A stretch of 64,000 bases of DNA, from positions 186,001-250,000 of the forward strand of contig NZ_VTHK01000005.1 in assembly GCF_009765355.1 (NCBI RefSeq), in the 5' to 3' direction. The position numbers and the translations under genes are program-made. A model generated the notes under the pieces. It was given only the letters and a program-made list of their open reading frames with translations. It searched no databases and was not told where the DNA came from. Below are positions 36,477 to 45,041 of the stretch, one piece after another; within the stretch, counting starts at the first letter, position 1, and each line of letters begins with the position of its first letter. This DNA is from Amycolatopsis anabasis. GTDB taxonomy: Bacteria; Actinomycetota; Actinomycetes; Mycobacteriales; Pseudonocardiaceae.

Positions 36477-37130
36477 TCAGCAGGTGCCGAGCAGGCTCTG
36501 CAGCGCCGACTTCTCGGACGACTGGAGCTTCAGGCCCCAGTGGTACTTCACGTGGATCCACATCTTGGCGTAGGTGCACCGGTAACCCGACACCGACGGC
36601 ACCCAGCTCGCCGGGTCCTTGTCCCCCTTGGCCTGGTTCACGTCGTCGGTCACCGCGATCAGCTGCGGGTAGGACAGGTCGTTCGCGAAATCCTGCCGCT
36701 TGCCGGTGGTCCAGGAGTTCGCCCCGGACCGCCACGCCTCGGCCAGCGGCACCACGTGGTCGATGTCCACATCGGACGCCGCATGCCAGGTCGCGCCGTC
36801 GTACGGGCTGAACCAGCTGCCCGAGGTCGACGCGCAGGCGCCGCCGACGACGACGTTCGTCCCGTCCCGTTTGAGCACGGTCTCCCGGGTGTTGCAGGTG
36901 CCCGAGATCGTGATCCAGTGCGGGAACTTGTCGCGGGAGTACCCGGTCAACGAGCCTTCGGTGGCCACCGTCAGCGCGTTCAGCTCGCTCTGCGCGGTGG
37001 CGGCGCTGGGGATGTTCGGCGGGGTGGCCGAGGCGGACGGCGGCAGCGCGACGAACAGCGCCGCGAGAGCCGACAGCAGGACGACAAGGAACAGCGAAAC
37101 GCGCCGGGTGACGGCGAAGGAACTGGGCAT
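36477..37130 (-). CDS. Secreted HNH/DUF1524 nuclease
   Basis: 217 residues. A signal peptide with R-R-V-S-L-F-L-V-V-L-L-S ends around A-S-A-T (about residue 36). The nuclease motif D-V-D-I-D-H-V-V-P-L-A-E-A-W (from 120) holds the catalytic His125, and downstream Asn/Asp residues in D-D-V-N-Q-A-K-G-D-K-D-P complete the HNH-like site. Extracellular DNA degradation is the likely role. ATG 37130 is preceded by AGGAG. The protein ends in Cys and has several cysteines consistent with secretion. Confidence 0.85.
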   Translation of the reverse strand: MPSSFAVTRRVSLFLVVLLSALAALFVALPPSASATPPNIPSAATAQSELNALTVATEGSLTGYSRDKFPHWITISGTCNTRETVLKRDGTNVVVGGACASTSGSWFSPYDGATWHAASDVDIDHVVPLAEAWRSGANSWTTGKRQDFANDLSYPQLIAVTDDVNQAKGDKDPASWVPSVSGYRCTYAKMWIHVKYHWGLKLQSSEKSALQSLLGTC

Positions 37131-37241
37131 GCGGACTCCTGGCAGGGTTCGGGAGAGCGAGCCCCACAACCGTTGGTGCCGCAGGTTGCCGCAGCGTCAC
37201 GCCGATGTTGCGAATTCCCGACACACCGGGGAACAACGCCG

Positions 37242-38261
37242 TCACTCCCGGATCGGGGCGCCCACGCGGTGCAGGTGGCGCAGCGCCTCGGCCCACGAGG
37301 CGATCAGCCCGGTCTCGTGGTAGGGCAGCCCGAGTTCGGCGCAGTACTCCCGCACGATCGGCTGCGCGCGGCGCAGGTGCGGGGACGGCATGCTCGGGAA
37401 CAGGTGGTGCTCGATCTGGTAGTTGAGCCCGCCCATCGCGTTGTCCACGAACCGGCCGCCGCGCACGTTGCGCGTGGTCAGCACCTGGCGGCGCAGGAAG
37501 TCGAGCTTCTCACCGGGCTTCAGCATCGGCATGCCCTTGTGCCCGGGCGCGAACACCGAACCCATGTAGATCCCCCAGAGCCCCTGGTGCACGGCGAAGA
37601 ACACCAGCGCCTGCAGCGGGGTCAGCACCACCAGCAGCGCGGTCACGTACAGCACGACGTGCGCGATCAGCAGCGTCGCCTCGACGCCGCGGTGCTTCAG
37701 CTTCGGGTTGAACAGCGCCCGGAAACCGGAAACGTGCAGGTTGAGGCCCTCGAGGGTGAGCAGCGGGTAGAACCAGAACGCCTGCCAGCGCCCGAAGAAC
37801 CGGGCGATGCCCTTGCTCGAGCGCGCCTGGTCTTCCGACCAGACCAAAATGTCCGGATCGACGTCCGGATCGAGTTCCTCGTGGTTCGGATTGGCGTGGT
37901 GGCGGGTGTGCTTGTCCATCCACCAGCCGTAGCTCATCCCGACGCCGAGGTTCCCGGCGATCCACCCGGCGAGCTGGCTCGGCCGGCGGGTGCGGAACAC
38001 CTGCCGGTGCGCGAGGTCGTGGGAAACCAGCGCGACCTGGCCGAACAGGATCGCGAAGAAGGCCGCCACGAGCAGTTGCCACCAGGAGCTGCCGAGCAGG
38101 AAGAAGGTGACGAGACCGGCGGCGTAGAGGCCGCCGATGATGCCGATCCGGGCCGTGTAGTAGCCGGGCCGCCGCTTGAGCAGGCCGGCCCGGGTTATTC
38201 GCTGGGACAGCCGCGCGAAATCGCTGCCGGTCTCGGTGAGTACCGCGGAGTTTGTGGTCAC
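37242..38261 (-). CDS. Membrane fatty-acid desaturase (acyl-CoA type)
   Basis: 339 residues with the three histidine boxes of membrane desaturases: H-D-L-A-H (81-85), H-T-R-H-H (118-122) and Q-I-E-H-H-L-F near residue 300. Hydrophobic segments flank them. It inserts a double bond into a fatty acyl chain using a di-iron centre and an external reductase, as in actinobacterial DesA3/linoleoyl-CoA desaturase-like proteins. GTG 38261 is chosen as the family-length start; the frame continues upstream as an unrelated extension. No reductase gene is adjacent. It is downstream of the fadD3-fadE33 operon, 71 bases away. Confidence 0.85.
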   Translation of the reverse strand: MTTNSAVLTETGSDFARLSQRITRAGLLKRRPGYYTARIGIIGGLYAAGLVTFFLLGSSWWQLLVAAFFAILFGQVALVSHDLAHRQVFRTRRPSQLAGWIAGNLGVGMSYGWWMDKHTRHHANPNHEELDPDVDPDILVWSEDQARSSKGIARFFGRWQAFWFYPLLTLEGLNLHVSGFRALFNPKLKHRGVEATLLIAHVVLYVTALLVVLTPLQALVFFAVHQGLWGIYMGSVFAPGHKGMPMLKPGEKLDFLRRQVLTTRNVRGGRFVDNAMGGLNYQIEHHLFPSMPSPHLRRAQPIVREYCAELGLPYHETGLIASWAEALRHLHRVGAPIRE

Positions 38262-38332
38262 ACGGACCAGCCTGGCGACCTTCACCCCGGGTAAGAATCC
38301 CGTGCGCACCCCTGTCCATACGGGGGTTGGCC

Positions 38333-39343
38333 CTACCGCCCCGGGACCACCCGCGCGAGATACTCGTGCGGCTGCCCGAACAGTTGCGCGCTGGAATGCG
38401 CGCGTTTGAAGAACCGGTGGGCGTCGTGCTCCCAGGTGATGGCGATCCCGCCGTGCAACTGGATCATCTCGGCGGCCACCGCGGAGAACGCCTCCGAGCA
38501 GTACGTCTTGGCGACCGCGGCGAGCCGGGACCGATCCTCCTCGACCGGCGCGTAGGCCGCCGAGCGCGCGGTTTCCACCAGCACGTGCAGATCGGCCATC
38601 CGGTGTTTCAACGCCTGGAAACCGCCGATCGGCCGCCCGAACTGCTGCCGCTGCCGGGTGTATTCCACGGTCAGCTCGAGCGCCCGGGCCGCCGCGCCGA
38701 CCTGCTCGGCCGCGAGCGCCAGGCAGGCGGTGTCGCGAACCCGCGCCAGCCCGGTCCGGAAGTCCCCGCCGATCCGCCGGGCGGTGGCGCCGGTGAACTC
38801 CGCGGTGGCCAGCCCGCGCGTCTGGTCCATCGCGGGGGAGCGGGTGACGCGTACCGCGTCCTGGCCGGGATCGACCTCGAACAGCCCGATCTCGCCGCCG
38901 AGACCGGCGACCACCAGCAGGGTGCGCGCGAGGTCGCCGTCCACCACGTAATGCGCGGTACCGTCCACTGTGTATTCGTCGGCGGCGGTCAGGGCGGGTG
39001 TTTCGAGGGACCACCCGGTTTCGCCAGCCCAGGCGAGCGCGGTGATCGCGCCCTCGGCCATGCCGGGCAGCAGCCGGGCGCATGCCGCCGAGTCGCCGGA
39101 TTCGAGCAGCGCGGCGGTGGCGAGCACGGCCGAGCCGAGGAACGGTACGTCCGCCAGCGCCCGGCCGATTTCCTCGGCGACCACCTGGAGTTCGGCGACC
39201 CCGGCCCCGGCGCCGCCGTATTCCTCGGGAATCGCGAGCCCGGCGACCCCGATCTGTTCGCACAGCACCGGCCACGGATCGCGGGAGGAGTCCAGGAGCT
39301 TCCGCACGGCGTCGGCCAGTGCCTGCTGTTCCTCGGTACGCAT
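38333..39343 (-). CDS. fadE33: FadE33-type acyl-CoA dehydrogenase subunit
   Basis: 336 residues of acyl-CoA dehydrogenase fold. R-Q-Q-F-G-R-P-I-G-G-F-Q-A-L-K-H-R and Q-L-H-G-G-I-A-I-T-W-E-H are the C-terminal domain signatures. It is the last of three consecutive dehydrogenase genes after fadD3, the order fadD3-fadE31-fadE32-fadE33 of Mycobacterium. These subunits form hetero-oligomers that act on CoA thioesters from the C/D-ring intermediate HIP. Assignment rests mainly on order and size. The ATG overlaps the fadE32 stop. Confidence 0.8.
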   Translation of the reverse strand: MRTEEQQALADAVRKLLDSSRDPWPVLCEQIGVAGLAIPEEYGGAGAGVAELQVVAEEIGRALADVPFLGSAVLATAALLESGDSAACARLLPGMAEGAITALAWAGETGWSLETPALTAADEYTVDGTAHYVVDGDLARTLLVVAGLGGEIGLFEVDPGQDAVRVTRSPAMDQTRGLATAEFTGATARRIGGDFRTGLARVRDTACLALAAEQVGAAARALELTVEYTRQRQQFGRPIGGFQALKHRMADLHVLVETARSAAYAPVEEDRSRLAAVAKTYCSEAFSAVAAEMIQLHGGIAITWEHDAHRFFKRAHSSAQLFGQPHEYLARVVPGR

Positions 39344-40308
39344 CAGCGGGCCGCCACCACCGCGTCGAGCACCCGCGACCGGTGGAACGCACCCGTGCCC
39401 CAGGCCGCGGCGAGCGCGCGCACCTTGCCCAGCCGCAGGCCGAGGGCGTGTTCGGCGGTGTAGCCGATCGCCCCGTGCACCTGCAGCCCGGTCCGCGCGG
39501 CGAGCCGGGCCGCGTCCGCCGCGGCGGCTTTCGCCGCCGACACGTCCCGCGCCCGGGTGGCCGATCCGGTGCTGATCGCCAGCCCCGCCGCGTGCAGCAG
39601 CGGCCGGGCCAGTTCGAGCGCGGTGGCCACGTCCGCGAGCAGATGCTTGACCGCCTGGTACTGGCCGATTTCCTTGCCGTACTGCTTGCGTTGCTTGGCG
39701 TAGGCGACCGAGGCGTCGAGCAGCCACTGGCCGGCGCCGAGCGACTGCGCGGCGGTGGCCAGCGCACCCTGGTCGAAGGCGAGCCCGGCATCCCGGGCGA
39801 CGCTGATCTGCTCACCCGCCACCGGCTCGGACAGGCGGCGGGCGGAGTCCACAGAGGACAAAGGACGCCCCGCCGTGAAGGTGCGCAGACACGTGCCGTC
39901 CACCAGAACCCTCGCCTCGGCCACCTCCGCGTCCAGGGCATACGGAACGTGCGGGGGCCAGGCGACCGAGGCGAGCGTCTCGCCCGCCGCCACCCCGGCC
40001 AGCACCTCGTCGTCGAGCAGGGCGGGCAGGACGGCGACCGTGTCCACCCACGGCCCGGGCACCGCGTGGTAGCCGAGTTTCTCGAAGGCCACCACCAGAT
40101 CGACGGCGTCCGCGCCGATCCCGTCGAACCGCTCCGGGACGGCGAGCGCGGTGACCCCGAGTTCGGCGAGCCGCCGCCACAGCTTCACCCCGCCCTCGTG
40201 CTCGCCCGCCGCCCACGCCCGGGCGATGGCATAGGTGTCCACATCGGACAGCAACGCGTCGATGCTGTCCGCGAACTGGTGCTGTTCGGGGGAAAGCGCG
40301 AACCTCAT
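39343..40308 (-). CDS. fadE32: FadE32-type acyl-CoA dehydrogenase subunit
   Basis: 321 residues, almost the length of mycobacterial FadE32 (319), and the middle gene of the triplet. It has K-Q-Y-G-K-E-I-G-Q-Y-Q-A-V-K-H and H-G-A-I-G-Y-T-A-E-H, but lacks a clear S-E-P-G-A-G-S-D flavin motif; short subunits of alpha2beta2 dehydrogenases often look like this and depend on a partner. It overlaps both neighbours by four bases, so the three subunits are made together. Role: dehydrogenation in HIP degradation. Confidence 0.82.
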   Translation of the reverse strand: MRFALSPEQHQFADSIDALLSDVDTYAIARAWAAGEHEGGVKLWRRLAELGVTALAVPERFDGIGADAVDLVVAFEKLGYHAVPGPWVDTVAVLPALLDDEVLAGVAAGETLASVAWPPHVPYALDAEVAEARVLVDGTCLRTFTAGRPLSSVDSARRLSEPVAGEQISVARDAGLAFDQGALATAAQSLGAGQWLLDASVAYAKQRKQYGKEIGQYQAVKHLLADVATALELARPLLHAAGLAISTGSATRARDVSAAKAAAADAARLAARTGLQVHGAIGYTAEHALGLRLGKVRALAAAWGTGAFHRSRVLDAVVAAR

Positions 40309-41450
40309 CGATCACCTCGGGGGAGTCCCAGCAGCCGCTCGGCCACCGTGTTGCGCTGGATCTGGTCGGTGCCGCCGTAGATCGGCCCGGCGAGCGAGAA
40401 CAGCCAGCCGTCGGCCCAGCTCCGCTCGCCGCGCAGTTCGGCCTCCGGGCCGAGCAGGTCCAGCGCGGTCTCGTGCAGATCGACGTCCAGATGCGACCAG
40501 AAGAGCTTGTTGACGCTCGACTCCGGCCCCAGTTCGCCGCCCGCCTCGAGCCTGCTCACCGTGCCGAACGTGTAGAGCTGGTAGGCCCGCGCGCCGATCC
40601 ACGCGTCCGCCACCCGGTGCGCGAGCGCGGTGTCGGCCGGGTCGCCGGTGCGCGACCACTGCTCGACCAGGCGGTCCGCGGCGGCGAGGAAGCGGCCGGG
40701 GCTGCGCAGGGACAGGCCGCGCTCGTTGTTCGCGGTGGTCATCGCGACCCGCCAGCCGTTGCCCGGTTCGCCGATCACGTCGGCGTCCGGGACGAACACC
40801 TCGTCCAGGAAGATCTCGGCGAACCCGGGCTCGCCGTCGAGCTGCGGGATCGGCCGCACCCGCACGCCGTCCGCGCGCAGGTCGATCATGAAGTAGGTCA
40901 AACCCTTGTGCCGCTTGCTTTCCGGGTCACTGCGGAAGAGCCCGAACGCACGGTCGGCGTAGGTCGCCCGGGAACTCCAGGTCTTCTGCCCGGAGAGCAG
41001 CCAGCCCCCCTCGGTGCGGGTGGCCGTGCTGCGCAGGGCGGCGATGTCGCTGCCCGCCTCCGGTTCGGACCACGCCTGCGCCCAGACCTCCTCGCCGCGC
41101 GCCATCTTCGGCAGGACGCGCCGCCGCTGCTCGTCGGTGCCGTGCGAGAACAGGGTCGGCGCGAGCATGAAGATGCCGTTCTGGCTCACCCGGCCGGGCG
41201 CGCCCGCCGCGTAGTACTCCTCCTCGAAGAGCACCCACTCCAGCAAGGACGCGTCCCGGCCGCCGAATTCGCGCGGCCAGGAGACCACGGACAGCCGGGC
41301 GTCGGCGAGTTTCGCCTCCCATTCCCGGTGCCGGGCGAATCCCTCGGCGGTGTCGAAGGACGGCAGGGGCTGCCGGGGCACGTTGTCCGCGAGCCAGCCC
41401 CGCACCTCGTCCCGGAAAGCCCGGGCCTTCTCGTCGATTTCGAGGTCCAT
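40305..41450 (-). CDS. fadE31: FadE31-type acyl-CoA dehydrogenase subunit
   Basis: 381 residues. It carries the flavin segment A-W-S-E-P-E-A-G-S-D-I-A-A-L, S-G-Q-K-T-W-S-S-R-A and the C-terminal G-G-T-D-Q-I-Q-R-N. Size and position match mycobacterial FadE31 (about 377). It is expected to pair with FadE32 or FadE33 to oxidise a ring-C/D CoA thioester. It starts at ATG overlapping the crotonase stop, and its own stop overlaps fadE32. Confidence 0.85.
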   Translation of the reverse strand: MDLEIDEKARAFRDEVRGWLADNVPRQPLPSFDTAEGFARHREWEAKLADARLSVVSWPREFGGRDASLLEWVLFEEEYYAAGAPGRVSQNGIFMLAPTLFSHGTDEQRRRVLPKMARGEEVWAQAWSEPEAGSDIAALRSTATRTEGGWLLSGQKTWSSRATYADRAFGLFRSDPESKRHKGLTYFMIDLRADGVRVRPIPQLDGEPGFAEIFLDEVFVPDADVIGEPGNGWRVAMTTANNERGLSLRSPGRFLAAADRLVEQWSRTGDPADTALAHRVADAWIGARAYQLYTFGTVSRLEAGGELGPESSVNKLFWSHLDVDLHETALDLLGPEAELRGERSWADGWLFSLAGPIYGGTDQIQRNTVAERLLGLPRGDR

Positions 41451-42295
41451 CAAGACTTCCTGTTCGCGTCGCGCATCGAACGCGCGTCCTGGCCGCCGAG
41501 CGAGTCCCCGCCGGAGACCTCGGCGTTGTGGGCGTGGGCGAAGTGGTGCAGGCCGAATACCGAGTCCATCCCGGCGCGCATCCCCATCAGATCCTCGGCC
41601 TGGTTGACCGCCTTCTTGGTCAGCGCGAGCCCGAACCGCGGCATCTCGGCGATCTTCTCCGCCAGCGCCAGGGTTTCGGACTCCAGATCGGCGCGCGGCA
41701 CGATCCGGTTCAGCATGCCCCATTCCTTGGCCTGCTGGGCGGTGAACCGCTCGCCGGTGAACAGCACCTCCTTGGCCGCCCGGGGGCCGAGCACCCACGG
41801 ATGCGCGAAGTATTCGACGCCCGGAATTCCCATGCGCACCACCGGATCGGCGAAGAAGGCGTCGTCCGAGGCGACGATCAGATCGCACACCCAGGCGAGC
41901 ATCAGCGCGCCCGCGATGCACGCGCCCTGCACGCTGGCGATGGTCGGCTTGGGGATTTCCCGCCAGCGGCGGCACATCCCGAGGTAGACCTCGGATTCGC
42001 GGGCGAACCGGAGATCGCCGCCCTCCTTGTCCGTGTGGTCCCACCACAGCACGGCCTTGCGGTCGAAGGGAACGTCCACGTCCCGGCCGGGGGTGCCGAT
42101 GTCGTGGCCCGCGGAGAAGTGCTTGCCCGCACCGGCCAGCACGATCACCTTGACCTCGTTGTCGTCCACCGCCCGCGTGAACGCCTCGTCCAGGGCGTAG
42201 GTCATCGCCGAGTTCTGCGCGTTGCGGTATTCGGGGCGGTTCATGGTCACCAGCGCGACCGGTCCGCGCCGTTCGTAGCGGACGACTTCTGCCAT
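41450..42295 (-). CDS. Crotonase-family protein lacking both hydratase glutamates
   Basis: 281 residues of enoyl-CoA hydratase/isomerase fold. The oxyanion-hole segments F-S-A-G-H-D-I-G and G-A-C-I-A-G-A-L-M are present. Aligned to mammalian enoyl-CoA hydratase, Glu144 is Met (A-L-M-L-A-W) and Glu164 is Val (A-D-P-V-V-R-M-G), so ordinary hydration is doubtful. It could be an isomerase, hydrolase or C-C lyase; Glu in G-V-E-Y-F is a candidate acid. It lies between fadD3 and fadE31, with four-base overlaps on both sides. Mycobacterium has no gene at this position. A role in HIP degradation is inferred from context. Confidence 0.8.
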   Translation of the reverse strand: MAEVVRYERRGPVALVTMNRPEYRNAQNSAMTYALDEAFTRAVDDNEVKVIVLAGAGKHFSAGHDIGTPGRDVDVPFDRKAVLWWDHTDKEGGDLRFARESEVYLGMCRRWREIPKPTIASVQGACIAGALMLAWVCDLIVASDDAFFADPVVRMGIPGVEYFAHPWVLGPRAAKEVLFTGERFTAQQAKEWGMLNRIVPRADLESETLALAEKIAEMPRFGLALTKKAVNQAEDLMGMRAGMDSVFGLHHFAHAHNAEVSGGDSLGGQDARSMRDANRKS

Positions 42296-43806
42296 CAGGA
42301 CTCCTTCTCCCGCAACACGCGTTTCAGCACCTTGCCCGACGGATTGCGCGGCAGTTCCGCGGTGAACTCGACGTGCCGGGGAACCTTGTAGTTCGCCAGG
42401 TTCTCCTTGGCGTACGCGATCACGTCCGCTGTGGACAGATCGGTTTTCGGTACCACGTAAGCCTTGCCCACTTCGCCGAGCCGGGCGTCGGGCACGCCGA
42501 TCACCGCCGATTCGGCCACCCCGGGCAGCCGCGCGAGGACCTGTTCCACCTCCGCCGGGTACACGTTGAACCCGCCGCAGATGTACATGTCCTTGATCCG
42601 GTCGGTGATCTTCAGGTAGCCGCGCTCGTCGAGCACGCCCACGTCACCGGTGTGCAGCCAGCCGTCGGCGTCGATCGCCTTGGCGGTGGCCTCGGGGTCG
42701 TCGAGGTAGCCGAGCATCACGTTCGGGCCGCGCAGGAGGATCTCGCCGGTGTCCCCGGCGATCTTCACTTCGAAGCCCGCGGTGGCCCGGCCGGAGGTGC
42801 GGGCGACGGTTTCCGCGTCGTCTCCCGCGCGGCACATGGTGACCACCACGGCCTCGGTCAGGCCGTAGGCGGTGAGCACGGTTTCGAAGCTCAGCTCCGC
42901 CTGCATCCGTTCCACCAGGGCGACCGGGACCGTGGCCGCGCCGGTGACCGCGAGCCGCAGGCTGGACAGGTCGAAGTCGCCGCGGTTCGGGGCGTCGAGC
43001 ATGACCTGGTAGATCGTCGGGGCGCCGGGAAGCACGGTGACCCGCTCGGCTTCGATGAGCCGCATCGCCCGCTCGACGTCGAAGGTCTGCTGGGGGAGCA
43101 GGGTGGCGCCGGTCAGCAGGGCGACCAGGATCCCGGCCTTGTAGCCGAAGCTGTGGAAGAACGGGTTGATCACCAGGTAGCGGTCGCTTTCGGTGACCGC
43201 GCCGCAGTCCGCCCAGGCCTCGGCGACCGCGAGCGCCTGGCGGTGGCTGGTCATCGCGCCCTTGCTGCGCCCGGTGGTGCCGGAGGTGAACAGGATGTCG
43301 CTGACGTCCCCGGGCCGCACCGTGGCCGCGCGGGCGTCGACCTCGTCGAGGTCCGCTGCGCGGCCTTCGAGATCGGCCCAGTCGATGACCCCGGGTTCGC
43401 GGGCCGGTTCGCCCTCGACCGGAATCCGCAGCACCACACCGGGCCGGGCGTCGCCGAGTTCGGCCAGCCGGTCCCGGCCCAGGAACTCGCCCGCGACCAC
43501 CAGCGCGCTCGCCCTGCTGCGTTCGAGGATGTCCCGCGTTTCCGGGCCGGTGAATCGGGTGTTGATCGGCACCAGGGTGGCCCCGAGGTGCAGGGCGGCC
43601 AGGGCCGCGGTCACCCAGTGGTGGGTGTTGGGCGAGCAGACGGCCACCCGGTCGCCGGGCCGGATCCCCTCGGCGAGGAACACGCCCGCGCATCGGCGGA
43701 CCTGCCGGTACAGCTCCGCGTAGGTCAGCCGGACCGGTCCGTCCACCACCGCTTCCCGGTCGGCGAACCGTTGTGCCGCCCGGGTGAGTGCCGCCGGAAT
43801 CGTCAT
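42295..43806 (-). CDS. fadD3: FadD3, HIP-CoA ligase
   Basis: A 503-residue adenylate-forming acyl-CoA synthetase. The P-loop is S-D-I-L-F-T-S-G-T-T-G-R-S-K-G (169-183), followed by N-P-F-F-H-S-F-G-Y-K-A-G-I and T-A-Y-G-L-T-E-A; the C-terminal N-P-S-G-K-V-L carries the catalytic Lys. Similarity to mycobacterial FadD3 runs along the full length. FadD3 activates HIP with ATP and CoA, and HIP-CoA is the inducer of KstR2. A perfect KstR2 box lies 14 bases before the ATG. Confidence 0.92.
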   Translation of the reverse strand: MTIPAALTRAAQRFADREAVVDGPVRLTYAELYRQVRRCAGVFLAEGIRPGDRVAVCSPNTHHWVTAALAALHLGATLVPINTRFTGPETRDILERSRASALVVAGEFLGRDRLAELGDARPGVVLRIPVEGEPAREPGVIDWADLEGRAADLDEVDARAATVRPGDVSDILFTSGTTGRSKGAMTSHRQALAVAEAWADCGAVTESDRYLVINPFFHSFGYKAGILVALLTGATLLPQQTFDVERAMRLIEAERVTVLPGAPTIYQVMLDAPNRGDFDLSSLRLAVTGAATVPVALVERMQAELSFETVLTAYGLTEAVVVTMCRAGDDAETVARTSGRATAGFEVKIAGDTGEILLRGPNVMLGYLDDPEATAKAIDADGWLHTGDVGVLDERGYLKITDRIKDMYICGGFNVYPAEVEQVLARLPGVAESAVIGVPDARLGEVGKAYVVPKTDLSTADVIAYAKENLANYKVPRHVEFTAELPRNPSGKVLKRVLREKES

Positions 43807-43819
43807 CGCCCATCTCCCT

Positions 43820-43833
43820 AGCAAGTGCTTGGT
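43820..43833. promoter_or_regulatory. KstR2 box between fadD3 and fadE30
   Basis: AGCAAGTGCTTGGT matches AnCAAGnnCTTGnT at every fixed position. It lies in the 77-base divergent region, so one site can control both the fadD3-fadE33 and the fadE30-fadA6 operons. Confidence 0.88.
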
Positions 43834-43883
43834 AGGGTAACGTACGGATCGACGGCGGGTCCAGTGGCGCGAGAGGAGGCGCG

Positions 43884-45041
43884 GTGCCCGAAAGTGGCAG
43901 CACTTTCCGTGAACGGGTGCGTACCTGGCTCGAGGAGAATCTGCGCGGGGAGTTCGCCGGATTGCGCGGGCGGGGCGGTCCCGGGCGCGAGCACGAGGCG
44001 TTCGAGGAGCGGGTCGCCTGGGAGCGGCACCTCGCGGCGGCGGGCTGGACGTGCCTGGGCTGGCCGGCCGAGCACGGCGGCCGCGGCGCTTCCCTGGAGG
44101 AGCAGGTGATCTTCCACGAGGAGTACGCCCGCGCGGGCGCCCCGGCGAAGGTCAGCCATCTGGGGCAGGAGCTGCTCGGCCCCACCCTGATCGCGTTCGG
44201 CACGCCCGAACAGCAGCGCCGGTTCCTGCCGCCGATCGCGGCGGTGGAGGAACTGTGGTGCCAGGGCTATTCCGAGCCCGGCGCCGGATCCGACCTCGCC
44301 GCGGTGGCCACCACCGCGACGCTCGAAGGCGACGAGTGGGTGCTGCACGGGCAGAAGGTGTGGACCTCGCTCGCGCACGTCGCCGACTGGTGTTTCGTCC
44401 TGGCCCGGACCGAACGCGGTTCGAAGCGGCATCACGGGCTGTCCTACCTGCTGGTGCCGATGCGGCAACCGGGCGTCGAGGTGCGGCCGATCCAGCAGCT
44501 CACCGGGACCTCGGAGTTCAACGAGGTCTTCTTCGACGGCGCCCGCACGCCGCGGGAGGAGGTGGTGGGCGAACCCGGCGACGGCTGGCGGGTGGCCCTG
44601 GGCACGCTGGCGTTCGAACGCGGGGTGGCGACGCTGGGGCAGCAGGTGGGCTTCCGGCGGGAGTTGCGGGCGCTGACCGATCTCGCCGAATCCAGCGGCG
44701 CCGCGCGGGATCCGGTGATCGCCGAGCGGATCGCCCGGGCCTGGCTGGGCCTGGAGGTCATGCGCGCGCACGCGGTGCGGACGCTCGGCGATTCCTCGAC
44801 CGGGGTGGCCGAGGTGTCGAAGCTGGTGTGGGCGAACTGGCACCGGTCGCTGGGTGAGCTGGCGATGCTGGTGCGCGGCGCGGCCGGACTGGTCGCCGAG
44901 GCCGAGCCGTACGAACTCGACGATTGGCAGCGGCTGTACCTGTTCACCCGCGCGGACACGATCTACGGCGGTTCCAACGAGATCCAGCGCAACATCATCG
45001 CCGAGCGCGTGCTCGGCCTGCCGCGAGAGGTGCGCCCGTGA
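43884..45041 (+). CDS. fadE30: FadE30-type acyl-CoA dehydrogenase
   Basis: 385 residues, equal in length and closely similar to mycobacterial FadE30: C-L-G-W-P-A-E-H-G-G-R-G, G-Y-S-E-P-G-A-G-S-D-L-A, and the ending Y-G-G-S-N-E-I-Q-R-N-I-I-A-E-R. It acts early on HIP-CoA. The GTG start has GAGAGGAGG upstream. It opens the operon fadE30-ipdF-kstR2-fadA6, the mycobacterial order, and its promoter holds the KstR2 box shared with fadD3. Confidence 0.92.
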   Translation: MPESGSTFRERVRTWLEENLRGEFAGLRGRGGPGREHEAFEERVAWERHLAAAGWTCLGWPAEHGGRGASLEEQVIFHEEYARAGAPAKVSHLGQELLGPTLIAFGTPEQQRRFLPPIAAVEELWCQGYSEPGAGSDLAAVATTATLEGDEWVLHGQKVWTSLAHVADWCFVLARTERGSKRHHGLSYLLVPMRQPGVEVRPIQQLTGTSEFNEVFFDGARTPREEVVGEPGDGWRVALGTLAFERGVATLGQQVGFRRELRALTDLAESSGAARDPVIAERIARAWLGLEVMRAHAVRTLGDSSTGVAEVSKLVWANWHRSLGELAMLVRGAAGLVAEAEPYELDDWQRLYLFTRADTIYGGSNEIQRNIIAERVLGLPREVRP

